The notes beneath the pieces are model-generated. The model was given only the letters and a program-made list of their open reading frames with translations. It ran no database searches and was not told the origin of the DNA. 64,000 nucleotides of DNA from Calditrichota bacterium (GTDB taxonomy: Bacteria > Electryoneota > AABM5-125-24 > Hatepunaeales > Hatepunaeaceae). The position numbers and the translations under genes were made by a program. Below, piece after piece: positions 38,631 to 46,491 of this stretch (the stretch's first letter is position 1; every line of letters starts with the position of its first letter). The stretch is from positions 1 to 64,000 of the forward strand of contig JABGPL010000008.1 in NCBI GenBank assembly GCA_018644935.1, written 5' to 3'.

Positions 38631-40095
38631 AAATTTATCCAGAGATGGATTCGAACTGATTGTAGAAGCTGCGAAAGCCCTGCTTGACGAACCGGATTTA
38701 CAGAGGTTAATACCTCGGTTGCTAGATCTTGCGTTTGAAGTGAGCGGCGTTGAAAGAGGATACATGCTCCTGCGAGATAGTGAAGGCGAACTATCACCAG
38801 TTGCGCAGCGAGGGATCGAACCCGGATCTCTGCCGGAGGGGGATCCCTCACGGGTGGTTGTTGAAACAGCTCTGCGAGAGCGTCGTCCGGTGTTATCAAC
38901 AAACGCTGCACGTGATCCAAGATTCACCGGGTCAGAATCGATTATTATTCGTGGTATTAGATCAACTTGTTGTATACCGCTCGAGACTCCCGGCAATCGA
39001 ATCGGTGCATTTTATCTCGACGCAAAAGGGACAGGTAGTTTGAACGAGGAACAACTTCCTTTACTCGAAGCGTTTGGCGCACTTGCTGCACTTTCGCTGG
39101 CCAGAGCGATGGATTTGGATTCGGCTCGACGTGCACTTGAAGCTGTAGCATCTTCAACAAGATTTCCTGACATTGTAGGTGACTCCAAAGTGATGTGCCG
39201 ATTATATGACCGAATGGACCGAATCTCTGCGGCAGATTTCCCAGTATTAATTACGGGAGCAAGCGGAACGGGGAAGGAACTAATAGCCCGAGCGTTACAC
39301 AAATCCGGTCCTCGCAGAGAACAACCATTCCGTGCAATCTTCTGTGGCAATCTAACTCCGGAACTTCTCGAGAGCGAACTGTTCGGATATAAGAAAGGAG
39401 CGTTCACCGGAGCCATTGCTGACAAACCGGGCTTACTCGATTTGGCGGAAAAAGGGACGCTTTTTCTCGATGAAATTGGAGATGTCCCCGGGCAGGTTCA
39501 GGCAAAACTGTTGCGTTTTCTCCAGGACGGTGACTACCAGCGACTTGGTGATCCCACTGAGCGTAAGGCTGATGTTAGAATACTGTCAGCTACGAATAAG
39601 AACCTGAATGATGAAATTGAAAAAGGAAGTTTCCGGGAAGACCTTTTTTACCGCTTAAATGTCTTAACCATCGAAGCTCCTCCTCTCAGAGATAGAGAAG
39701 GTGACATAGCATTGCTTTCTGCAACAATTCTCGCCAAGGTTGCAGCGCGTACAGGTCAGCCACCGCGCAGGCTTTCGCCGGCTGCCCTGAAAAGGTTAAT
39801 TGTTCATAATTGGCCGGGCAATGTGCGCGAATTAGAAAATGTACTTGCGCGAGCTGCTGTGTTGGCAATCGGAGACTCAATCGAACCAGAGGATCTTGAT
39901 CTTTTCCAAAGAGGAACAGAAGAATCCGAAGTATCTGAAGACGCGCTTGATCTGGAAAGCGTTGTTGAAGCCCACTTAAAAAGAGTGCTGAAGAAAACGC
40001 AGGGAAACCGCAGTGAAGCCGCGAGGATTCTTGGAGTCAGTAGACGCTATCTACAGAAAAACCTTGCGAAGTGGCGTGAGGAAGAAACACAGTGA
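38617..40095 (+). CDS. Sigma54-dependent transcriptional activator with GAF sensor
   Basis: 492 residues. A GAF domain occupies about 25-165 (SGVERGYMLLRDSEGELSPV to AFYLDAKGTG). The AAA+ sigma54-interacting domain (about 175-405) has Walker A GASGTGKE near 215, an intact GAFTGA loop near 261, Walker B TLFLDEIGD and the NWPGNVRELEN motif. A Fis-type HTH closes the protein (NRSEAARILGVSRRYLQKNL). The signal is unknown; it lacks the NorR iron-binding pattern seen at 61003. It overlaps the lipoprotein gene by 14 bp and is 8 bp from the first Cys/His small membrane gene. It may therefore regulate, or respond to, this envelope block. No sigma54 promoter was found in the block. Confidence 0.92.
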   Translation: MSKSKNLSRDGFELIVEAAKALLDEPDLQRLIPRLLDLAFEVSGVERGYMLLRDSEGELSPVAQRGIEPGSLPEGDPSRVVVETALRERRPVLSTNAARDPRFTGSESIIIRGIRSTCCIPLETPGNRIGAFYLDAKGTGSLNEEQLPLLEAFGALAALSLARAMDLDSARRALEAVASSTRFPDIVGDSKVMCRLYDRMDRISAADFPVLITGASGTGKELIARALHKSGPRREQPFRAIFCGNLTPELLESELFGYKKGAFTGAIADKPGLLDLAEKGTLFLDEIGDVPGQVQAKLLRFLQDGDYQRLGDPTERKADVRILSATNKNLNDEIEKGSFREDLFYRLNVLTIEAPPLRDREGDIALLSATILAKVAARTGQPPRRLSPAALKRLIVHNWPGNVRELENVLARAAVLAIGDSIEPEDLDLFQRGTEESEVSEDALDLESVVEAHLKRVLKKTQGNRSEAARILGVSRRYLQKNLAKWREEETQ

Positions 40096-40103
40096 GTTGA
40101 AAA

Positions 40104-40430
40104 ATGTCTGGATTATTAGATAAACTGAAAGAAGAGAGAAAATTCTCGGTTTGGAAATTGGTTAGTGTTTTTATTGTGCTGATACTTATCTCGGCCTTCT
40201 TTGGATTAAATTCCTTCTTTTCAACAGGTAATGTTGGGGGGAGTGATGATGCTTCGATATTTTTCCTCGATTCTGCAACAAAGATAATAGTGACTCTGAA
40301 TAATCAGATATACCACATACCTGGATGCTTAGAGATAGATGCTTATAAAGGTAACACTGAAAAAATCAATTATGGTAAAGCCTTAGGGAGAGGTTACATG
40401 CCTTGCCCTCTTTGTATTGGTGATGAATAA
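40104..40430 (+). CDS. Small membrane-anchored Cys/His protein 1
   Basis: 108 residues. A basic start is followed by one membrane helix at about residues 18-37, an acidic-polar stretch and a C-terminal module. The module shows YHIPGC, then AxxxGYMPCPLC, i.e. His-x3-Cys-x25-Cys-x2-Cys. Three Cys plus one His would suit a zinc or iron site. The pattern resembles the C-x3-C...P-C-x2-C metal site of Ada-type domains, with His in place of the first Cys. Two more genes nearby (40537 and 41294) share it. The module would face the periplasm if the N-terminus is inside. The function is unknown. Confidence 0.75.
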   Translation: MSGLLDKLKEERKFSVWKLVSVFIVLILISAFFGLNSFFSTGNVGGSDDASIFFLDSATKIIVTLNNQIYHIPGCLEIDAYKGNTEKINYGKALGRGYMPCPLCIGDE

Positions 40431-40536
40431 AAAACTAATAAATCAGTAAAACATCGTTACTGAACAATCATATCATGTTTTTGGACAATCTTGGTTGACG
40501 TTTTCTTTTACTGAGTTTTAACAGTCGGGATGAAAA

Positions 40537-40839
40537 ATGATTAAATACTTGATTGTGGCTTCTATTGGCTTAGTGCTCATATTTCTAGCAATTTTTATGC
40601 TGAGGTCAATGGACCCCGAAAGACAAATTGAGGAAACAGATGATGAATTTGTGTCAGCAATTCAAAATCGACCATCCAATCCGGGGAGTATTGTTGAACC
40701 AGACATGGTGAAGGTGACATATGGAGACAGTCTTTATCATGATCCTTCCTGTTCTTGGATTGGAAAGAAATCAAAGAAAATGACATTAGAGAAAGCGGAG
40801 AATCTCGCATTTGAACCATGCAGTCAATGCGTGGAGTAA
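40537..40839 (+). CDS. Small membrane-anchored Cys/His protein 2
   Basis: 100 residues: an N-terminal helix (about 4-23), a polar linker, then YHDPSC and EPCSQC, i.e. His-x3-Cys-x22-Cys-x2-Cys at the C-terminus. It is paralogous to the genes at 40104 and 41294; the regions between the shared positions are diverged. The start is ATG 40537. A 106-bp gap separates it from protein 1 and 78 bp from the following lipoprotein. No enzyme motif is visible. The function is unknown. Confidence 0.72.
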   Translation: MIKYLIVASIGLVLIFLAIFMLRSMDPERQIEETDDEFVSAIQNRPSNPGSIVEPDMVKVTYGDSLYHDPSCSWIGKKSKKMTLEKAENLAFEPCSQCVE

Positions 40840-40917
40840 ACATATAACTGCTTTTTTAATCGTCGGTTTTGTTGAGAGCACTTTAATCGAATTTAGGAAG
40901 GAACTTTTGAGGAATAG

Positions 40918-41271
40918 ATGTACAAAATAGGCAAAAAGCAAAGAGCAATTTCGCTGATCTCGATCCTGTTGGTGGTAACAACAGCTTTTTCAGGCTGCGA
41001 TTTTTCTGCAAAATGGGATTTAAAACGTGCTGAGAAAGCACTGAATAGTGCAGATAAGTATAAAGCCTCTTTTTGGGCTGAACGTGAGTATACAAAAGCC
41101 CAGAAAGCATTTGATGAGGCTTGCATTCTAGCCAGAGAGGGAAAGGTTAACGAGGCCAGAGATATGGCTCAGAATGCAAAGGAATGGGCGATTGAAGCGA
41201 TGGCGCTGGCACAGGCAAGAGAGGAAGAGATGGAGAAGGAACGTGATGGTCTGGGAACTTATAAAGAATAG
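40918..41271 (+). CDS. Small coiled-coil lipoprotein (DUF4398-like)
   Basis: 117 residues. A lipoprotein signal with lipobox FSGC (Cys about residue 26) is followed by an almost entirely helical Ala/Glu/Lys-rich region with heptad-like spacing (AEKALNSADKYKASFWAERE, then AFDEACILAREGKVNEARDM). The layout resembles DUF4398-type outer-membrane lipoproteins whose helices pack like TPR-type hairpins. It lies between two Cys/His small proteins. The start is ATG 40918, close to GAGGAA. The function is unknown. Confidence 0.75.
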   Translation: MYKIGKKQRAISLISILLVVTTAFSGCDFSAKWDLKRAEKALNSADKYKASFWAEREYTKAQKAFDEACILAREGKVNEARDMAQNAKEWAIEAMALAQAREEEMEKERDGLGTYKE

Positions 41272-41293
41272 ATAAGTTCAAAGGGGGAAAGAT

Positions 41294-41581
41294 ATCAACG
41301 AGAAAATACGCTGGGCGATCCCGATTGTACTCGGTGTGCTACTGATACTGGTGATTGTGGTTCTCAACAATTCTGCGAACCGGATGAGCCGGAGGTTTGA
41401 TTCCATTCCGGACCCAAACCTGCAAATAGCCATTACACTGGATGACAATCGGTACCATCGGTTGCTCTGTAACTGCATAATGGGTGATACATTAATCACT
41501 GAATTGCAAAACGCAAGAAACAGATATTCCGAGCCCTGTCCGGCATGCTTCCGTGAAGAAGCCGGACTCAAAAACTACTGA
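41294..41581 (+). CDS. Small membrane-anchored Cys/His protein 3 (non-canonical start likely)
   Basis: About 95 residues. One hydrophobic helix (IPIVLGVLLILVIVVL) is followed by YHRLLC and EPCPAC, i.e. His-x3-Cys-x22-Cys-x2-Cys, the same module as the genes at 40104 and 40537. The open frame is bounded upstream by TAA 41273. Between it and the helix there is no ATG, GTG or TTG except GTG 41336, which would cut the helix in half. AGGGGG (41282-41287) is correctly placed for initiation at ATC 41294, giving a start INEKIRWAIP. It is 12 bp before porX. Confidence 0.6.
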   Translation: MNEKIRWAIPIVLGVLLILVIVVLNNSANRMSRRFDSIPDPNLQIAITLDDNRYHRLLCNCIMGDTLITELQNARNRYSEPCPACFREEAGLKNY

Positions 41582-41595
41582 TCAACATTAACTTT

Positions 41596-43164
41596 ATGCC
41601 ACCAAAAAAACGAAAAATCCTGTGGGTAGATGATGAGATTGCTTTACTGAAGTCTCATATTTTGTATCTGAGTAGTCGGAATTATGAAATTGCATCCGCC
41701 ACCAACGGTCCGGATGCCCTTGAGCTTATCCAAAATCAGCAGTTCGATCTTGTATTACTTGACGAGCAAATGCCTGTAATGGAAGGACTCGAAGTACTTA
41801 AACAGATTAAGCAAATCCGGTCGGATTTGCCAGTTGTGATGGTTACGAAGGACGAAGCAGAAGAGCTTATGGATCAGGCTATAGGTTCACAAATCGATGG
41901 CTTTCTAACCAAACCGGTAAATCCCTCTCAGGTACTTTCTGTTCTAAAACGAACTCTTGACTCAAAGACAATTTCAGCCTCACAGTTTTCACAGAACTGG
42001 GCGAGGGAGTTTGCGAATCTATCTCAGATTATCGACAGCGATCTTGATGCCGATGGTTGGTTCGATTTACAATCCAAGCTATGCATCTGGGAGCAGAGAA
42101 TTGACGAGCTGGGAGACTCTGATCTTGGTGAAATGATTTATGATGCAAGGCTTGAGGCAGATCGTCATTTTGCGAAATGGATTGAAAGAGAGTATCCAGA
42201 TTGGATAAAAGCAGATTCGGATAACCGACCACCGGTATCATCAGATCTTGTTGATAAATGGTTGCTTCCTCTGTTAAAGGAGAAAAAGCCGGTTCTTTTT
42301 CTGGTTGTAGATTGTTTGCGGATGGATCAATGGATGGCAATTGAATCACTTCTGTCAGCTCAATTTAATGTGAAGAGGGATAGCTACTTTTCAATATTGC
42401 CAACAGCCACTCCCTATTCACGGAATGCTCTTTTCAGCGGTTTAATGCCTTCAGAACTCGAGAGAGTCCATCCTGATCTTTGGACTGATAACGATGAAGA
42501 TGAGGCATCCTCGAACCGCTATGAGCACCAGTTCCTGAATAATCTGCTCAAGAGACGAGCAATTGAACTGAAGCCTGAGTCAAAATATGTGAAGGTGCTT
42601 GAGGTTGAAGAGCTATCAGAATTTGAACGAAAGATCCAGGATTACGTGAACATGCCGCTGACAGCTATGGTCTACAACTTCGTTGATATATTAATCCATA
42701 CGCGGCAGAGAGTAGAAGTATTAAAGGAAATGCTGCCGGATGAATCTGCCTTCAGATCTGTAACAAAAGCCTGGTTCCAGCATTCAGCTCTTTTTAGAAT
42801 TATCCAGGCTTATCTCGAATCGGGCGGGTATGTTTTGCTTACATCGGATCATGGATCATTGCGCGGAAGACGTGGTGCAAAGGTGATCGGAGATAAACAA
42901 ACATCAACCAGCCTTCGGTATAAGCATGGCAGGAATCTTCGAACTGATCCGAAGCAGTCAATAAAAATTAAGAATCCGGAAGAATGGGGACTTCCGCGCC
43001 GTGGTGTCAATACTGAATATATTCTCGCTCGCGAGGATTATTTTTTTGTATATCCGACAAATTACCATAAGTATTTAGAAATTTATCGTAATAGTTTTCA
43101 ACACGGTGGGGTATCCCTCGATGAAATGGTTTTACCTGTAGTAACATTGAAGGGAAAAGGATAG
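41596..43164 (+). CDS. porX: PorX-type response regulator with PglZ-like domain
   Basis: 522 residues. The receiver domain (1-125) has the acidic pair D12-D13, phospho-acceptor D56 in LLLDEQMP-like context (VLLDEQM), T84 and K106. A helical linker follows, then an alkaline-phosphatase-superfamily PglZ domain from about 225. This shows FLVVDCLRMDQW (metal Asp), PTATPYSRNALFSG (Thr nucleophile region) and TSDHGS (metal Asp-His), and the protein ends in GGVSLDEMVLPV. This layout is that of PorX, which in Porphyromonas and Flavobacterium controls the type IX secretion system together with PorY and SigP. No histidine kinase or extracytoplasmic sigma factor is in the window. The start is ATG 41596. 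Confidence 0.9.
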   Translation: MPPKKRKILWVDDEIALLKSHILYLSSRNYEIASATNGPDALELIQNQQFDLVLLDEQMPVMEGLEVLKQIKQIRSDLPVVMVTKDEAEELMDQAIGSQIDGFLTKPVNPSQVLSVLKRTLDSKTISASQFSQNWAREFANLSQIIDSDLDADGWFDLQSKLCIWEQRIDELGDSDLGEMIYDARLEADRHFAKWIEREYPDWIKADSDNRPPVSSDLVDKWLLPLLKEKKPVLFLVVDCLRMDQWMAIESLLSAQFNVKRDSYFSILPTATPYSRNALFSGLMPSELERVHPDLWTDNDEDEASSNRYEHQFLNNLLKRRAIELKPESKYVKVLEVEELSEFERKIQDYVNMPLTAMVYNFVDILIHTRQRVEVLKEMLPDESAFRSVTKAWFQHSALFRIIQAYLESGGYVLLTSDHGSLRGRRGAKVIGDKQTSTSLRYKHGRNLRTDPKQSIKIKNPEEWGLPRRGVNTEYILAREDYFFVYPTNYHKYLEIYRNSFQHGGVSLDEMVLPVVTLKGKG

Positions 43165-43238
43165 GTTTTAGTCACGTCCAAAAAAAGGGTCTTGCCCTAT
43201 TTAATTTGTAGAGTTTTTCATAAAGAAGGGGAGGTGCA

Positions 43239-45761
43239 ATGAAACGCACCGTTATTATTTTTTTATTAGTTATTGCAGTAATGGTATTTGCCTTTGATGA
43301 GGCATATGCCCAGGAAGGAGGAGTGCCCGGTGTACCGCCGACATTTTTCTCGCTACCACAACATTCAGTCGCAGCAACCGATGGAGCTCTTTCAATTCTT
43401 GCCAATCCCGCTGGTTTGGGAATTTCCAATGGCAGCTCAATGACTTTTATGCTGCCCTATCAAAAGGAAGCCAAATTTGGCGATTGGGGATTTGCATCAA
43501 AGGATGATGGATTTGGCTTCAGTGCAGAGGTCTTTAATCACTCAGTCGGAGATCAAAACTATAATCAACGTCGCTACACCTGGGGACTCGGTGGTGGTGG
43601 TGATGGTTTTTACATGGGTTTTGGCTACAGTTGGACAACCGGGATTGATCGAAAGAATAACTGGGATTTCGGTGTTCTTTCACGGCCGATGCGGTGTATG
43701 TCATTTGGTGCCGTAGCTCGCGGTATCAACCAGCCTGAGATTTACGGTGAAAAATCCAACGTCGGTTACGACCTCGGTTTGGCTTTCCGTCCCTTGGCAC
43801 CATTTGGTCCGATTGGCAATAACCAAGGTGACAGATTAACAATAACTGCAGATTTTAATCTGCGTCAGTTTGATGCAACGGATACCTTTGAGGAAGAAGG
43901 CTATCTTGACGAAATGGGAATGAAGATTGGCGTTAGAGCCGAACTTCTACCAGGCGTTATTGCTCATTTAGATTACCTGCCTGAGGTTAAGGGTCATCTG
44001 GCTCGATCCGAAGAGATTCTTGCTGGTATGACATTCAGCTTTGGAAACTCAGGTGTTGGCAGCCATCACAGGAGCTCAGGCACAGGAACTGCTTATCTTG
44101 ACTTTTCTGACAGATTTGAAAAAACCATGCTCAAAAAGAAATCAGAGAAATTTGTTCAGATCAACCTGAGTGGAACAATTGTAGAGCAAAATCGGAAAGG
44201 ATTTTTCTCATCGAAACATCGAACCATTAGACACTTTAATAAACTAATGGACAGATTAACCGATGATCCGGAAGTCAAAGGTATCTATCTGAAAATGTCT
44301 GGTTTCGGTGCTGGGTGGGCAAAGATGCAGGAAATGAGGGATGCTCTTGTCAAGTTCAAGGATGCCGGCAAACAAATCGTTGTATATGCAGAATCATTTG
44401 GTAATGGCTCCTATTACCTCGCGTCAGTAGCCGATAAAATCTATCTTCCCCCGACTGGGAGCTTGAACTTAACGGGATTGGCAGCTCACATGCAATTCCT
44501 GCGTGGAACGCTTGATTGGATCGGTGTAGAACCTCAATTGGAGCACATTGGTAAATATAAGTCATACTCAGATATGATGACTCGAGACAACATGTCCGAT
44601 GCTCAGGCTGAGGCGACAAATGCTATTCTGGATGACATTTACGAAGTTTTCGTAAATGCGATTGCAGATGGCAGAGGCAAGTCTGCTGCTGATGTTCGCG
44701 GCATTTTTGATCAAGGTCCGTTTTCTGACAATGGCGCTTTAGAAGTAGGTCTTGTTGACAGTTTGGTTTATGAAGACCAGATTGAAGACCTGATTAAAGA
44801 ACTTGCCGATGGTGAACCACCCATTCAACAAGAATTTATGTACAAGATGTGGCAAGAAAAGAATACCGAATGGGATGATCACCGCAAAAAGACAATTGCT
44901 ATAATTTACGGTACGGGCGGAATCACTTCTGGAAATTCCGTCAATGGCGGACTGTTTGGCAGCGAGACAATGGGTAGTAAAACAATGTCTAAGGCGATCA
45001 AGAACGCTCGTGATAATAAGGACGTCGAGGCAATAGTATTCCGCGTTGATTCACCGGGTGGTTCAGCTCTCGCATCAGAACTCATTACACGTGAAGTCAA
45101 ACGCACCACTGAAGGTGACGACAAGAAACCGTTTATCGTTTCCATGTCCGATGTCGCTGGTTCAGGTGGTTATTATGTTGCCTGTCATGCGGATTCTATC
45201 GTTGCTATGCCCACCACCATAACGGGATCTATCGGTGTGGTTTCCGGTAAATTCAATTATGCAGAACTTCAGAAGAAAATCAAATTAAAGCATGAAACAC
45301 TGCGACGTGGTGAACATGCTGATATGTATGCCGGTTACCGTTCCTTCACAGACGAAGAATGGGATAAACTACGCGACCACATCGACCAATTCTACCAGGC
45401 ATTCATCGGTCAGGTTGCAGATGGACGCGGAATGGATACATCGGCAGTCAATGCCGTTGGTCAGGGACGGATCTGGAGTGGTAAAGCTGCTGAGAAAAAT
45501 GGTCTAATTGATAGAACAGGTGGTCTGGATCTCGCTATTGATATGGCAGCTCGAGCTGCTGGTATCAAGGACGGTGAAGAGTTTAATGTCAAAATCTACC
45601 CAAAGGGTGGACAACTCACACTGACTGCGGCTCTAGAGGGAGCTACCCGCACCTTACTGCCAGAATCTGTTATAAAGGTTGCTAAGATGTTTAGCAACGA
45701 GACACAATGGAAAGATGGTGAAGTTCTCTATGTCATGCCTTATGAAATGGACATTAAGTAA
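43239..45761 (+). CDS. sppA: Signal peptide peptidase A fused to an outer-membrane barrel-like domain
   Basis: 840 residues. A signal peptide (about 1-24, AYA cleavage) leads to a 270-residue Gly/aromatic beta-rich part: NPAGLG, GGGGDGFYMGFGY, LGLAFRPL, MTFSFGNSG. This resembles the PorV/UPF0164-type outer-membrane barrels. From about 300 a full 67-kDa-type SppA follows, with two ClpP-like halves. The catalytic Lys lies in IGKYKS (about K441) and the Ser in VAGSGGYYVA (about S642). Classical SppA is anchored in the inner membrane and digests cleaved signal peptides. Here the domain order predicts a periplasmic or surface protease attached to the outer membrane. The start is ATG 43239 with GGGGAGG. 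Confidence 0.9.
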   Translation: MKRTVIIFLLVIAVMVFAFDEAYAQEGGVPGVPPTFFSLPQHSVAATDGALSILANPAGLGISNGSSMTFMLPYQKEAKFGDWGFASKDDGFGFSAEVFNHSVGDQNYNQRRYTWGLGGGGDGFYMGFGYSWTTGIDRKNNWDFGVLSRPMRCMSFGAVARGINQPEIYGEKSNVGYDLGLAFRPLAPFGPIGNNQGDRLTITADFNLRQFDATDTFEEEGYLDEMGMKIGVRAELLPGVIAHLDYLPEVKGHLARSEEILAGMTFSFGNSGVGSHHRSSGTGTAYLDFSDRFEKTMLKKKSEKFVQINLSGTIVEQNRKGFFSSKHRTIRHFNKLMDRLTDDPEVKGIYLKMSGFGAGWAKMQEMRDALVKFKDAGKQIVVYAESFGNGSYYLASVADKIYLPPTGSLNLTGLAAHMQFLRGTLDWIGVEPQLEHIGKYKSYSDMMTRDNMSDAQAEATNAILDDIYEVFVNAIADGRGKSAADVRGIFDQGPFSDNGALEVGLVDSLVYEDQIEDLIKELADGEPPIQQEFMYKMWQEKNTEWDDHRKKTIAIIYGTGGITSGNSVNGGLFGSETMGSKTMSKAIKNARDNKDVEAIVFRVDSPGGSALASELITREVKRTTEGDDKKPFIVSMSDVAGSGGYYVACHADSIVAMPTTITGSIGVVSGKFNYAELQKKIKLKHETLRRGEHADMYAGYRSFTDEEWDKLRDHIDQFYQAFIGQVADGRGMDTSAVNAVGQGRIWSGKAAEKNGLIDRTGGLDLAIDMAARAAGIKDGEEFNVKIYPKGGQLTLTAALEGATRTLLPESVIKVAKMFSNETQWKDGEVLYVMPYEMDIK

Positions 45762-45810
45762 CTGTTCTTTCAGGTATACCATTTAGCTGAAAAATGGGTA
45801 CTAATTATTC

Positions 45811-45860
45811 ACTTATCTCCATACAGGTAGAAAACTGACCTGTATGGAGATAAGTTTTTT
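45811..45860 (+). terminator. Strong intrinsic terminator after sppA
   Basis: A perfect 18-bp stem ACTTATCTCCATACAGGT (45811-45828) / ACCTGTATGGAGATAAGT (45838-45855) with a 9-nt loop and a run of six T (45855-45860). The 3' arm contains the ATG (45844) that would start the next gene. Confidence 0.9.
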
Positions 45861-46293
45861 GCCACCAGAAAGGATTCTTAGCTATATTTTGAAACGTGAA
45901 CGTTACATATTATTTGCTTTTGGATTGCTGGCATTAGCAACGGCAATATTTGGTAACACAGGTTTTTGGAGCAATCTTACAAGTTCCGATCCACACTCTA
46001 AAGTGAAATTAGAAGGTTACCGAATTATCGAAAGGGCACAGCTATGGTATGGAAATTCTGTCGCAAATGGTGGTGGTGACAGGTCATTTAAAGCTATGAA
46101 TTTTATGAAAATAGGATATTCAGGATCTGAAGACGAATTGTTGTATTTCAACAATGATGTGGTTTTCAGTCTGCAGAATCTAAGAAGATATACATTCGAC
46201 TTGCAGATTACTTTGCCCAATGGTAAAATTTTCTCCGCCCGTAACCTTGCCTACAATACTCACCCTGAAATATTGATCGAGGCTGAGGAATAG
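45844..46293 (+). CDS. Pilin-like single-span membrane protein
   Basis: Up to 149 residues. A short basic N-terminus (ILKRERY) is followed by a hydrophobic helix (YILFAFGLLALATAIFG) and a soluble part with YRIIERAQLWYGNSVANGGGDRSF (key residues IERAQLWY, GGGDRSF). The helix followed by a tract of long helix and a Gly-rich RSF element is reminiscent of type IV pilin-like proteins of FCB bacteria; this is a weak likeness. The first ATG (45844) lies inside the sppA terminator. TTG 45859 or TTG 45889 (MKRERYILF) may be the true start. The function is unknown. Confidence 0.6.
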   Translation: MEISFLPPERILSYILKRERYILFAFGLLALATAIFGNTGFWSNLTSSDPHSKVKLEGYRIIERAQLWYGNSVANGGGDRSFKAMNFMKIGYSGSEDELLYFNNDVVFSLQNLRRYTFDLQITLPNGKIFSARNLAYNTHPEILIEAEE

Positions 46294-46377
46294 GAATATT
46301 TCTCGCCCCAATGCAAGTCTGATTGATGCACACTGAAGATATTTAAAACCTATGACCACAAGATCATAGATCTCAGT

Positions 46378-46406
46378 TTGAAAAACTTATTTTTTTCATG
46401 TATATT
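46378..46406 (+). promoter_or_regulatory. Candidate sigma70 promoter for the YihY-ugd-DUF2520 genes
   Basis: TTGAAA (46378-46383), a 17-bp spacer and TATATT (46401-46406), 86 bp before the next gene. The 198-bp gap 46294-46491 is otherwise featureless. Confidence 0.5.
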
Positions 46407-46491
46407 TGAAGATTACCTGCAAAAAGTGTTTTTCGAAAGTAATGAAGTATGTATCTCATTGTGAGGAACGCTGTGATGTTACTTTCAAGAA

